This document shows positions 40,015 through 48,970 of a DNA stretch of 64,000 bases, one piece after another (positions within the stretch are counted from its first letter, which is position 1; each line of letters starts with the position of its first letter). The stretch lies in the NCBI RefSeq assembly GCF_900110205.1, contig NZ_FOCV01000026.1, positions 1-64,000 of the forward strand, given 5' to 3'. Both the position numbers and the translations under genes were made by a program. Source of the DNA: Rhizobium tibeticum. GTDB lineage: Bacteria; Pseudomonadota; Alphaproteobacteria; Rhizobiales; Rhizobiaceae. The notes below the pieces were generated by a model. That model had not been told where the DNA came from, did no database searches, and worked only from the letters and a program-made list of their open reading frames with translations.

Positions 40015-40934
40015 CAATTCGCCCCCATGACCACGGAGTAGACATCCGCTGGCGTTACGACCAGCGCAACGGCAAGGCGAAGGCCGACGGCCAGCACCAG
40101 AAGCCCGAGCAGCGCACGCAGCTGCTCGCCGCGCAGTTTTTGTCCGACGCGCACGCCATACTGTGCGCCGATCACACCGGCGATCATCAGGATAAAGGCG
40201 AGCACGATATCGACCGAGAAGTTGGTCGCAGCCTGCACGACAGTCGTGTAGGCGGTCACGAAAATGATCTGGAACAGAGACGTACCGACAACCACGTTGG
40301 TCGGGATGCGCAGGAGATAGATCATCGCCGGCACCATGATGAAGCCGCCGCCGACGCCCATGACCGACGTCAGGATGCCGATGCCGAAGCCGAGCGTGAT
40401 GACCGGGATGACGCTCAGAAAGATCTTCGATTTCTTGAAACGCATCTTCAGCGGCAGCTTGTGCACCCAATGGTGATGGCCGGGTCGACGGGGCGTTGGC
40501 GGCACGTTCTTTGCCGCGCGGCGCATGGCATTGACGCTTTCGAGCAGCATCAGCCCGCCGACCGTGCCGAGGAAGACGACGTAGAGCAGCGAGATGATGA
40601 GATCGAGCTGGCCGATCTGCCTCAGCAGCGAGAAGATCCAAATACCGACGGTCGCGCCGGAAAGGCCGCCGACGAGCAGCACGGATCCGAGCTTCACATC
40701 GAGCGTTCCACGCCGGAAGTGAGTGATGGCCCCAGAGATAGAGGAGGCAACAACCTGGTTGGCGCCGGTGGCGACGGCCACGACCGGCGGGATGTTGTAG
40801 AAGATCAGGAGCGGTGTGATCAGGAAGCCGCCGCCGACACCGAACATTCCGGAGAGAAAGCCGACGGCCGCCCCCATGCCGAGAATGATGAAGATGTTCA
40901 CCGACAATTCTGCGATAGGCAGATAGATTGTCAC
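40014..40934 (-). CDS. TauE/SafE-family sulfite or sulfoacetate exporter
   Basis: I choose the GTG read from 40934 (VTIYLPIAELSVNIFIILGMGAAVGFLSG; 306 residues); a TTG ten codons upstream also fits. Eight or so membrane helices carry two family repeats, GFLSGMFGVGGGFLITPLL and TSVMGVGGGFIMVPAMIYLLRIP, the glycine-rich signature of TauE/SafE. A histidine-rich cytoplasmic loop (PGHHHWVHKLPLK) separates the halves. The family exports sulfite, sulfoacetate or related anions. It is the first gene of an operon with TIGR02186; substrate unknown. Confidence 0.92.
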   Translation of the reverse strand: MTIYLPIAELSVNIFIILGMGAAVGFLSGMFGVGGGFLITPLLIFYNIPPVVAVATGANQVVASSISGAITHFRRGTLDVKLGSVLLVGGLSGATVGIWIFSLLRQIGQLDLIISLLYVVFLGTVGGLMLLESVNAMRRAAKNVPPTPRRPGHHHWVHKLPLKMRFKKSKIFLSVIPVITLGFGIGILTSVMGVGGGFIMVPAMIYLLRIPTNVVVGTSLFQIIFVTAYTTVVQAATNFSVDIVLAFILMIAGVIGAQYGVRVGQKLRGEQLRALLGLLVLAVGLRLAVALVVTPADVYSVVMGAN

Positions 40935-41211
40935 AGCAGACCCCGATCTATGAACTGCCCCCAAAGGCAGGCGTTCTTACATCCTGTTCGAATGGCGCAT
41001 CATACGGTGAAATCGTTGCCAGAGGATTTCGATAAGCGACATGCGATCCGCTCGATAGCGTGATCACTCTCGAATAATCAGGCTTTTTTTGGGTTTTATG
41101 ACAGACCTTTAGAGGGCGAGCCCCGCAGGATCCATCGTTGTTCTCGATCCGTCGCGGTTGAACGCGATGCACCTGCCGACTAGTCTCGACACTGCATGAT
41201 GGGGGATTCGC

Positions 41212-41805
41212 GTGAAGGCAGGATTGGTTCGTTGGTTATTGGTTGCTTGGGTCTTGCAGCCGATTGCCGCAAAGGCGGAATGGCAGCCGGTTGAACAGGT
41301 GCGGACCTATGCGGTGACCGGCAGTTCGGGCGCAGCACTCTACGATTCAATCGGCGAGAAAGGTCCCGCGCTTGGCAGCAGTCGCGCGGTGGCGCATACG
41401 ACGTTCAAGCTGACCTGGACCAGAAAATACGAGCGCCGAGGAAACGCCTGCGTCCTGGCTGTGGCGCGGCCAAAGCTGATCATCACCTATACGCTGCCGA
41501 AGCCTGCGGTAGAGCTTTCCGCGGTCACTCGGGCAAGCTGGGCCACCTTCATTGCCGGCATCGAAACGCATGAGCGGGTGCATGGCGACTACATCAAGGA
41601 AATGGTCAGGGATATCGAGGCGACGAGCGTCGGGCTGTCTGCCGACGATGATCCCGACTGCAGGAAGATCCGGATCGAGCTGACGAAGCGGCTCGGCGAA
41701 CTCTCCGCGCGGCAGCGACAGCGCGGCCGTGATTTCGACAAGGCCGAGATGAGCGAGGGCGGCAATATCCGCCGCCTCATCCTGCAGCTCGTGAACGGCC
41801 CTTGA
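41212..41805 (+). CDS. DUF922 secreted zinc-protease-like protein
   Basis: GTG start at 41212, 197 residues. A signal peptide (WLLVAWVLQPIAAKAEW) is followed by the DUF922 domain: VRTYAVTGSSGAALYDSIGEKGP, TFKLTWTRKYE, then IAGIETHERVHGDYIKEM. HERVH matches the HExxH zinc-protease signature, so a periplasmic metalloprotease role is plausible. Two cysteines (C80-type in NACVLAV and DPDCRK) may form a disulfide. The gene is monocistronic and converges on TerC. Confidence 0.85.
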   Translation: MKAGLVRWLLVAWVLQPIAAKAEWQPVEQVRTYAVTGSSGAALYDSIGEKGPALGSSRAVAHTTFKLTWTRKYERRGNACVLAVARPKLIITYTLPKPAVELSAVTRASWATFIAGIETHERVHGDYIKEMVRDIEATSVGLSADDDPDCRKIRIELTKRLGELSARQRQRGRDFDKAEMSEGGNIRRLILQLVNGP

Positions 41806-41828
41806 GGACCGTTCGAACGCATGCCGGA

Positions 41829-42461
41829 TCAGCCCAAAGCGGCGGCGGCGACCGGGGCCAGGTGCGGCCAGACCTCGAGCGCCCCGCGATAGATCATGCT
41901 CAGCGCCACGTAGATGATGATGGCTAGACCGAGGTAAGCGATCCAGTGGTAGCGGTTGAGCAGGCGCGCGATGAAGTTCGCCGCGATACCCATCATCGCG
42001 ATCGACAGGATCAGGCCGATGACGAGGATCGTCGGATGCTCACGGGCGGCGCCGGCAACGGCAAGCACGTTGTCGAGCGACATCGACACGTCGGCGATCA
42101 CGATCTGGCTAGCCGCCTGGTAGAAGGTCTTCCTTGGCGTCGCGTCGCCTTCGGCTCCTTCGGCTTCATTGCCGCTGCCGTTGCGCAGGTCGCGCCACAT
42201 CTTCCAGCAGACCCAGAGCAGGAGGATGCCGCCGGCCAGCAGCAGGCCGATGATCTCGAGAAGCTGGACGGTAACGCTGGCAAGCGCGATCCGCAGTACG
42301 GTAGCGGCAAGAATGCCGACGAGGATCGCCTTCTTGCGTTGCTCGGTCGGCAGCCCCGCCGCGGCAAGGCCGATGACCACGGCGTTGTCGCCAGCAAGCA
42401 CGAGGTCGATGAGGATGACCTGCAGAAGCGCCAGCAAGCCGGCAGAAGTGAAAATTTCCAT
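41829..42461 (-). CDS. TerC-family membrane protein (YjbE-like, putative metal export)
   Basis: A 210-residue, seven-helix membrane protein with the TerC signature: VILIDLVLAGDNAVVIGLAAAGLP (paired aspartate and asparagine in a membrane helix) repeated as IADVSMSLDNVLAVAGAA in the second half. Helix 7 ends with a WPHLAP tail. TerC/YjbE-type proteins are linked to manganese or calcium export and to extracytoplasmic metalation of enzymes. I looked for a yybP-ykoY manganese riboswitch upstream and did not see one. It is divergent from the ABC-F gene. Confidence 0.92.
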   Translation of the reverse strand: MEIFTSAGLLALLQVILIDLVLAGDNAVVIGLAAAGLPTEQRKKAILVGILAATVLRIALASVTVQLLEIIGLLLAGGILLLWVCWKMWRDLRNGSGNEAEGAEGDATPRKTFYQAASQIVIADVSMSLDNVLAVAGAAREHPTILVIGLILSIAMMGIAANFIARLLNRYHWIAYLGLAIIIYVALSMIYRGALEVWPHLAPVAAAALG

Positions 42462-42762
42462 GATGTGACAATCCCTGACATATACGAAACGCCTGCCGGC
42501 GCGCTGCTAACGCATAAATGATCGCTGAACTGCTTATCAAGTGGCTGAAGGACATTGTGGAAAAGTTCTCGAGCCCGTTGATGTTCCGCCTCGTCGATCG
42601 AGTACGCTTCATGCACCGTTGTCGGGGCGCTTTCCGGATGCATCGAATTCTTTGCATGGCACGGGATTGGCCATGACGTTCTGAACATGCTAGCGAGGGC
42701 CGCAAAAGGCCCCGGTACGCATGACGGAGGGGCGCTGCAACTCTTTCGGGCTCCACGCAAAC
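42462..42762. other. divergent promoter region between TerC and the ABC-F gene
   Basis: About 300 bp without a supported gene; short frames are shadows. It must carry promoters for both flanking genes. I see no riboswitch fold and no long palindrome that I can name. Confidence 0.45.
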
Positions 42763-44385
42763 ATGATTCGTATCGAGAATATCAGCAAGCAGAACAGCCA
42801 CCGGATCCTCTTCATCGAGGCTTCCGCCGCGCTCAACAGAGGCGAGAAGATTGGCCTTGTCGGCCCGAACGGCGCAGGCAAGACGACGCTCTTCCGCATG
42901 ATCACCGGGCAGGAGCAGGCCGACGAAGGCCAGGTCTCCGCCGAGAAGGGCGTGACCATCGGCTACTTCAATCAGGACGTCGGCGAGATGGAGGGCCGCA
43001 GCGCGGTGGCCGAGGTCATGGAAGGCGCCGGCCCCGTCAGCGTCGTCGCGGCCGAGCTGCGCGAGCTCGAAGCGCAGATGATCGATCCCGACAAGCTCGA
43101 CGAGATGGACCGGATCATCGAGCGCTACGGCGAAGTCCAGGCGCGCTACGAGGAATTGGACGGCTACGCCCTCGAGGGCCGTGCGCGCGAAGTGCTGGCC
43201 GGTCTCAGCTTCACCCAGGAGATGATGGACGGCGACGTCGGAGCGCTTTCGGGCGGGTGGAAAATGCGCGTGGCGCTTGCCCGCATCCTGCTGATGCGCC
43301 CGGACGTCATGCTGCTCGACGAACCGAGCAACCACCTGGACCTCGAGAGCCTCATCTGGCTGGAAGAATTCCTAAAGACCTACGATGGCGCGCTGCTGAT
43401 GACCTCGCACGACCGCGAGTTCATGAACCGCATCGTCAGCAAGATCATCGAGATCGACGGCGGCTCCCTGAACAGCTATTCCGGCGATTACGGTTTCTAT
43501 GAGCAGCAGCGGGCGCAGAACGAGAAGCAGCAGCAGGCGCAGTTCGAGCGCCAGCAGGCAATGCTTGCCAAGGAAATCAAGTTTATCGAGCGCTTCAAGG
43601 CACGGGCCTCGCACGCTTCGCAGGTGCAAAGCCGCGTCAAGAAGCTGGAGAAAATCGATCGGGTCGACCCGCCGAAGCGACGCCAGACCGTCGCCTTCGA
43701 CTTCCTGCCGGCACCACGGTCCGGCGAAGACGTGATCAACCTGAAGAACGTCCACAAGAAGTACGGCAGCCGGGCCATCTATGAAGGCCTGGACTTCATG
43801 GTCCGCCGCAAGGAGCGTTGGTGCATCATGGGCATCAATGGCGCCGGCAAGTCGACCCTGCTGAAACTGGTGGCGGGTTCCACCGAACCGGATCAGGGCA
43901 GCGTCGCCCTCGGTGCCAGCGTCAAGTTGGGCTACTTCGCCCAACATGCCATGGACCTGCTCGACGGAGATCGAACTGTGCTGGAATGGCTGGAGGACTC
44001 CTTCCCCCAGGCGGGCCAGGCGCCGCTCAGGGCGCTCGCAGGATGCTTCGGTTTCTCCGGTGACGATGTCGAGAAGAAATGCCGCGTTCTTTCCGGCGGC
44101 GAAAAAGCCCGGCTCGTGATGGCCAAGATGCTCTTCGATCCGCCGAACCTGCTGGTGCTGGACGAGCCGACGAACCATCTGGATCTCGATACCAAGGAGA
44201 TGCTGATCAAGGCGCTGTCGCAATACGAGGGCACCATGCTGTTCGTCTCGCACGACCGGCATTTCCTTGCCGCTCTGTCCAACCGCGTGCTGGAACTGAC
44301 GCCCGACGGTATCCACCAATATGGCGGCGGCTATACGGAATATGTCGCCCGCACCGGCCAGGAAGCCCCCGGTCTGCGTAGCTGA
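42763..44385 (+). CDS. ABC-F ATPase (translation-associated)
   Basis: Start ATG 42763 (MIRIENISKQN, 540 residues). Two ATP-binding domains without membrane segments: Walker A GPNGAGKTT and GINGAGKST, signatures LSGGWKMRV and LSGGEKARL, Walker B VMLLDEPSNHLD and LLVLDEPTNHLD. They are joined by a charged linker with an arm-like coiled coil (FYEQQRAQNEKQQQAQFERQQAMLAKEIKFIERFKARASHASQVQSR). Such proteins bind the ribosome E site and relieve stalled or inhibited translation (EttA/Uup/YbiT group). The gene is monocistronic. Subgroup placement would need a tree. Confidence 0.95.
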   Translation: MIRIENISKQNSHRILFIEASAALNRGEKIGLVGPNGAGKTTLFRMITGQEQADEGQVSAEKGVTIGYFNQDVGEMEGRSAVAEVMEGAGPVSVVAAELRELEAQMIDPDKLDEMDRIIERYGEVQARYEELDGYALEGRAREVLAGLSFTQEMMDGDVGALSGGWKMRVALARILLMRPDVMLLDEPSNHLDLESLIWLEEFLKTYDGALLMTSHDREFMNRIVSKIIEIDGGSLNSYSGDYGFYEQQRAQNEKQQQAQFERQQAMLAKEIKFIERFKARASHASQVQSRVKKLEKIDRVDPPKRRQTVAFDFLPAPRSGEDVINLKNVHKKYGSRAIYEGLDFMVRRKERWCIMGINGAGKSTLLKLVAGSTEPDQGSVALGASVKLGYFAQHAMDLLDGDRTVLEWLEDSFPQAGQAPLRALAGCFGFSGDDVEKKCRVLSGGEKARLVMAKMLFDPPNLLVLDEPTNHLDLDTKEMLIKALSQYEGTMLFVSHDRHFLAALSNRVLELTPDGIHQYGGGYTEYVARTGQEAPGLRS

Positions 44386-44524
44386 CGACATCACGACGAA
44401 TATCCGTGGCTGGCCTCCGCGAGCGTCTCTGCCGGGGCGCTCGGGTTCGCCAGGCCCGGACTTCGTTCACCATCAGCATTTCGGTGCGGCCGGCAGGCCG
44501 TACCGGCCAGGAAAGCGCTGAGCC

Positions 44525-45114
44525 GTGACCTCGGTTCCGGCGCCGTGCCGCCTCCGAAAGGCGTCGTTCCAGATCCCCGAACTCGTCCGCGTCGTCGGCC
44601 TCCGTTCCGGCGCCGGCACGTTCGAAACGCCGAAATGGGATCAGAAAAGCCAGAAGGCTGCCGGCGATGCCCTTCTGACCTTGGACGCCACAATTCTGGG
44701 CTTCAAAGGCGCTTAGACACCAAGGAAGCCGTCGATCCGGTGCGTCATCTGATCGGTACGGCGACGGGATGGTGAGGAAACCCTGAAAAGGATGCAACCT
44801 ATCTCAATGTGACACCCGAAAGGAACGACGCCAAGACAGTCTACAAGCTCACCGTCAAGGCGGTGCCGGTGGATGGCTTCTGGTCCATCAGCGTCTATAA
44901 TGCAAAGGGTTACTTCCAGAAAAACAAGCTCAACGCGTCCAGGCTCAACGCGTCCAGGCTCAACATCACCGCCGCAAAGGCTGCCGACGGCTCCGTCGAG
45001 GTGCAATTCGGCGGCTGCGATGGGAAGGTCGCAAACTGCCTGCCCGTCGTCAAAGACGGGAACTACACTATTCGCCTGTATCGGCCTCGGGCGGATATAC
45101 TCGACGGAAACTAG
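44525..45114 (+). pseudogene. decayed DUF1254/DUF1214 protein, C-terminal part
   Basis: Two plus-strand frames give the C-terminal half of a DUF1254/DUF1214 protein. The first carries SGAGTFETPKWDQKSQKAAGDALLTLDATI. A frameshift near 44705 leads to DTKEAVDPVRHLIGTATGW, an in-frame TGA at 44773-44775 where the family has Gly, then NPEKDATYLNVTPERNDAKT, AVPVDGFWSISVYNAKGYFQKN, EVQFGGCDGKVANCLP and YTIRLYRPRADILDG to the stop at 45114. The N-terminal half is absent. A 15-bp unit (CTCAACGCGTCCAGG) is tandemly duplicated at 44929-44958. The mutations look recent because the rest is well conserved. Confidence 0.85.
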
Positions 45115-45330
45115 GAGTTCCCTCCGCCACAGAATGCCGCGTAGTGTCGTCGGGTCGTTGCGAGCGTATGGCGGAAGCTCGTGGCGAGGTCATCGCGGGT
45201 GGCAGTGGGTTTTAACGGCAGCATCGCTTCCTTCTCCAACGCGCGGCGCGGCACTAGAACGTCTCGTCTTGCGCGGCCATATCCTTCGGAACGGCAGCTG
45301 CATATCGTACTTCGCAAGCAAGAGGCCTCC

Positions 45331-46443
45331 ATGACGGATGCAGAGACGATCATCATCGGCGCGGGACCGGCAGGATTGGCCTGCGCCGCGGCGCTGCGGG
45401 CGCGGGGACGCTCGTTCCTGGTGCTTGAGAAAGGGCATACGCTCGCCGCCTCCTGGCATTGCCACTACGACCGCCTTCGGCTGCATACCCACAAGATGCA
45501 CTCGGCCTTGGCGGGAAAGCCGATGCCGCGGCATTTTCCGAAGTATCCGTCGCGGCTAGAGGTTATCGAGTATCTCGAAGTCTACAGCTCTTCGAACGAC
45601 ATCGAGGTCAGATTTGGCGTGCGCGCGACGACGATCCGCAAGGCCAAGACGTGGACCGTGGAGACCTCCCACGGGGTTTTCGAGGCGAGCAACGTCATTG
45701 TCGCGACCGGCCTCGCAAACTTGCCGATAAGGCCGACCTGGGAAGGACAGGAGCTGTTTGCGGGCAAGCTTCTCCACTCCTCGGAGTTCAGGAATGCCGC
45801 GGCGCTTGCGGCTAAGCGCGTCCTTGTCGTCGGCTTCGGCAATTCGGCAGGCGAGATCGCGCTCGAATGCGCTGAGGCCGGCCTTGATGTCGCCATGTCC
45901 GTGCGCGGCCCGGTCAGTGTCGTGCCGCTCGAACTGTTCGGACTGACGAGCGCCAGCATCGCCATAGCCCAGCGGTTCCTTCCCTATCGCCTGGTCGATG
46001 CGGTGAACGCTCCGATCCTGCGCCTGCGGTTCGGAGACCTCGGGAAGTTCGGGCTGGAACGAGCGCGAAATGGCCCGCTGACAGGCATCATCGAAAGGGG
46101 CCGTACGCCTCTGATCAATATCGGAACGATCGAGCGGATCAGGTCAGGGGATATCCGGGTGTTCCCCGCAATCTCGACATCCGAGGATCAGCGGGTGCAT
46201 TTCTCCGACGGCCGATCCGATACGTTCGACGTGATCATTCTGGCGACCGGCTACCGGCCGGGGCTTGATGCGCTTCTGCCCGATTTCGCGCAGCGATTTG
46301 GCGGCGCCGACGGTCCCGGCCGCGGGCAGCTTCAACCGGCAAATGACGGCCTCTACTTTTGCGGCTTCACTGCCGTGGCGACCGGCCTTCTCCGGGAAAT
46401 CGGAATTGAGGCCGAGACGATCGCGGCCTCCATCGATAGGTAG
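45331..46443 (+). CDS. flavin-dependent monooxygenase-like NAD(P)/FAD oxidoreductase
   Basis: Start ATG 45331, behind AGAGGC (370 residues). Two Rossmann motifs, ETIIIGAGPAGLACAAALRARG for FAD and VLVVGFGNSAGEIALECAEAG for NADPH, and an ATGYRPG motif (residue about 310) match the YUCCA/flavin-containing monooxygenase group. The HYDRLRLHTHKMHSALAG segment follows the FAD region as in that group. Plant and bacterial relatives oxidise indole-3-pyruvate or other soft nucleophiles; substrate here unknown. It is monocistronic and converges on the beta-oxidation operon. Confidence 0.9.
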   Translation: MTDAETIIIGAGPAGLACAAALRARGRSFLVLEKGHTLAASWHCHYDRLRLHTHKMHSALAGKPMPRHFPKYPSRLEVIEYLEVYSSSNDIEVRFGVRATTIRKAKTWTVETSHGVFEASNVIVATGLANLPIRPTWEGQELFAGKLLHSSEFRNAAALAAKRVLVVGFGNSAGEIALECAEAGLDVAMSVRGPVSVVPLELFGLTSASIAIAQRFLPYRLVDAVNAPILRLRFGDLGKFGLERARNGPLTGIIERGRTPLINIGTIERIRSGDIRVFPAISTSEDQRVHFSDGRSDTFDVIILATGYRPGLDALLPDFAQRFGGADGPGRGQLQPANDGLYFCGFTAVATGLLREIGIEAETIAASIDR

Positions 46444-46502
46444 CACCTCCGCTAGGCCGCAACCCCGTCTCGCCACGCAACCGCGTGATGCCCAGAGGCG
46501 GC

Positions 46503-48719
46503 TCACGCCGCCTCCTTCTTCTTCGCGTAAGGGTCGAAGCGCCCGTAGAAGGTCTCGCCCTTGGCGGCCATGTCCTTCAGCAGTGCCGTCGGCTTGAAGT
46601 GCAACCCATAGGCTGCCGCGAGCCTATCGCACAGCGCCACGAAGGCCTTCACGCCCATGCCGTCGATATAGGAGAGCACCCCGCCGGTGTAGGGGGCGAA
46701 GCCGAAGCCGAGGATGGAACCGACGTCGGCTTCGCGCGGATCGGTGACGATGCCTTCCTCGATGGTGCGGGCAGCTTCCAGCGCGATGGTGACGAGGAAG
46801 CGCTGCTTCAGCACCTCGACATCGACCTCTTCGGCCTTCCTCTGCGGGTAGAAGGTCTTCAGCTCCGGCCAAAGCGACTTCTTGGCCGGTTTCGCCGGAT
46901 AATCGTAGAAGCCCTTGCCGTTCTTGCGGCCGCGGCGATCGAACTCGTCAACCATTTTGTTGATCAGCGCCATGTGCTTCGCATCGACGGCGGCTTCGCC
47001 GAGATCCGCGACGGTGGCCTTCAGGATCTTCTGCGAGAGATCGATCGCCACCTCGTCGTTCAAGGACAGCGGACCGACCGGCATGCCGGCCATCTTGGCG
47101 GCATTCTCGATCATGACGGGCGGCACGCCCTCGATCAGCATGTCATAGGCTTCGTGGATATAGCGGAAGACGCAGCGGTTGACGAAGAAGCCGCGCGTGT
47201 CGTTGACGACCACAGGCGTTTTCTTGATGGCGGCAACGTAGTCGAGCGCGACGGCCAGCGCCTTGTCGCCGGTCTCCTTGCCGAGAATGACTTCCGTCAG
47301 CATCATCTTCTCGACCGGCGAGAAGAAATGCACGCCGATGAAATCGGCCGGCCGTTTGGAGTTTTTGGCAAGGCCCGTGATCGGCAGGGTCGAGGTGTTG
47401 GAGGCGAAGATGGCGCCATCAGGCAATACCGCTTCAACGGCCTCGATGACGGCCTTCTTGACCTCGCGGTCCTCGAACACGGCTTCGATGACGAGATCAG
47501 CGTCCTTCAGGTCGGCATAGTCGGCGGAGGGCGTGATGCGGGAAAGGAGTGCCGCACCCTCGTCTTGCGTAAGACGTCCCTTACCGATTGAGTCTTTCGC
47601 GAGGCCTTCGCCGACGCTCTTGCCCTTGGTCGCCGCTTCGATGTCGCGGTCGATGAGGGTGACGGGGATGCCGGCGGCGGCGGTCACATAGGCGATCGAG
47701 GCTCCCATGAAACCGGCGCCGACGACACCCACCTTCTTCAACTCCGTTTTTGCAACACCGGCGGGGCGGCGGGCCCCTTTGGCGAGCTCCTGCATAGAGA
47801 TGAAGAGCGAGCGGATCATCGAAAAAGCTTCGTTGGTCTGCAATATCTCGGTGAAATAGCGCTGCTCGATCTTCAGACCCGTATCGAAGGGCACCTGCAG
47901 GCCCTCGTAGACGCATTTGAGGATGGCGAGCGCCGCGGGATAGTTGCCTGATGTCTCGCGGCGCAGGATGGCGGGAGCAGCGGGCCAGAGCTGGGCCGCC
48001 GCTGGCGTCCAGATGCCGCCGCCCGGAGCCTTGAAGCCCTTCTCGTCCCAGGGTGCGACCGGCTTCAGGCCGTCCTTGATCATCTGCTTGGCGGCGGGGA
48101 TCAGCTGATCCGGCTCGACCACTTGATGGACGAGGTTCATCGCCCTGGCGCGGGCGGCCGTCAGCGACTGGCCTGTCGTCATCATCTGCAGAGCCGACTG
48201 CGCATCCGCCAGTCGAGAAACGCGCTGCGTGCCGCCCGCACCCGGGAAGATACCGACCTTGACCTCGGGCAGCGCGATCTTCACCGACTTGGCATTGGAG
48301 GCGACGCGGCCATGGCAGGCGAGCGACATCTCGAAAGCGCCGCCCATGCAGGTGCCGTTGATCGCCGAAACCCACGGTTTCCCCGACGTTTCGATCTTGC
48401 GGAAGAGGCCGGTCATGCGGCCGACGAGATCGAAGAGCTTTTGCGCGGCGCCATCAGGGTTGGCGGCCTTCTCCTGCTGGTAGAGGGAAAACATCGACTT
48501 GATCATCGAGAGGTCCGCGCCACCTGAGAAGCTCGACTTGCCCGAGGTGATGATCGCGCCCTTGACGGCGCCGTCGGCGACCACGGCGTCGACGATGGCG
48601 TTAAGCTCGTCCATCACCGCCTCGGTGAAGACGTTCATGGATTTGCCGGGCATGTCCCAGGTGACAAGGGCGATGCCGTCCGCGTCGGTTTCGACGGTGA
48701 AATTGGTGTAGGTGCTCAT
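46503..48719 (-). CDS. multifunctional beta-oxidation enzyme: enoyl-CoA hydratase / 3-hydroxyacyl-CoA dehydrogenase
   Basis: A 738-residue protein joining two enzymes. Residues 1-300 are a crotonase fold (ALVTWDMPGKSMNVFTEAVMDEL, SGGADLSM as oxyanion-hole segment, PEVKVGIFPGAGGTQRVSRL) for hydrating trans-2-enoyl-CoA. Residues about 325-738 are the NAD-dependent dehydrogenase (KVGVVGAGFMGASIAYVTAAAGIPVTLIDRD; ASNTSTLPITGLA; IGVHFFSPVEKMMLTEVI; DTRGFFVNRC). It corresponds to the alpha subunit FadB/FadJ. With the thiolase and acyl-CoA dehydrogenase encoded upstream it completes the cycle. It is the last gene of the operon. Confidence 0.95.
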   Translation of the reverse strand: MSTYTNFTVETDADGIALVTWDMPGKSMNVFTEAVMDELNAIVDAVVADGAVKGAIITSGKSSFSGGADLSMIKSMFSLYQQEKAANPDGAAQKLFDLVGRMTGLFRKIETSGKPWVSAINGTCMGGAFEMSLACHGRVASNAKSVKIALPEVKVGIFPGAGGTQRVSRLADAQSALQMMTTGQSLTAARARAMNLVHQVVEPDQLIPAAKQMIKDGLKPVAPWDEKGFKAPGGGIWTPAAAQLWPAAPAILRRETSGNYPAALAILKCVYEGLQVPFDTGLKIEQRYFTEILQTNEAFSMIRSLFISMQELAKGARRPAGVAKTELKKVGVVGAGFMGASIAYVTAAAGIPVTLIDRDIEAATKGKSVGEGLAKDSIGKGRLTQDEGAALLSRITPSADYADLKDADLVIEAVFEDREVKKAVIEAVEAVLPDGAIFASNTSTLPITGLAKNSKRPADFIGVHFFSPVEKMMLTEVILGKETGDKALAVALDYVAAIKKTPVVVNDTRGFFVNRCVFRYIHEAYDMLIEGVPPVMIENAAKMAGMPVGPLSLNDEVAIDLSQKILKATVADLGEAAVDAKHMALINKMVDEFDRRGRKNGKGFYDYPAKPAKKSLWPELKTFYPQRKAEEVDVEVLKQRFLVTIALEAARTIEEGIVTDPREADVGSILGFGFAPYTGGVLSYIDGMGVKAFVALCDRLAAAYGLHFKPTALLKDMAAKGETFYGRFDPYAKKKEAA

Positions 48720-48753
48720 TGGGGATTTCCTCTTCCCTAAATTTCCCAGGCTT

Positions 48754-48945
48754 TCAGAAGACGCCGAGCAGATAGCAGCTCACGCCAAGGACCAGGACGA
48801 GGAACAGCAGCAGGAAGCGGTTTTCGCCCCGCAGTCGCCGTGCGTGCTCCTTCGGATTGACACGGGATGCCTCGGCAGAAGCTTTTTCCATGTCCTTATC
48901 CAGATTTCGAAGCTCGAAGTGGCGTTCTGTCTCGTTCTGGCTCAT
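48754..48945 (-). CDS. small membrane protein within the beta-oxidation operon
   Basis: A 63-residue protein: a charged N-terminal region (FELRNLDKDMEKASAEASRVNPKEHARRLRGEN) and one C-terminal membrane helix (RFLLLFLVLVLGVSCYLLGVF). It lies between the thiolase and the multifunctional enzyme on the same strand, with short gaps of 25-35 bp, so it should be co-transcribed. There is no recognised family. It could be a membrane tether for the operon's enzymes, but this is only inference from position. Confidence 0.68.
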   Translation of the reverse strand: MSQNETERHFELRNLDKDMEKASAEASRVNPKEHARRLRGENRFLLLFLVLVLGVSCYLLGVF

Positions 48946-48970
48946 TGGGTGCTCTCCGCTCGGCAGCCCC

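Noticed and set aside
39208..40641. One 477-residue protein covering the TIGR02186 gene and beyond
   Set aside because: The first 209 residues are an out-of-frame reading of the TauE/SafE gene; the real start is the ATG at 40014 with signal peptide.
42462..42762. yybP-ykoY (manganese) riboswitch before TerC
   Set aside because: I looked for the conserved loops on the minus strand and could not find them.
44929..44964. Possible repeat array (CRISPR-like)
   Set aside because: Only two exact 15-bp tandem copies without spacers, inside a pseudogene; it is a slippage duplication.
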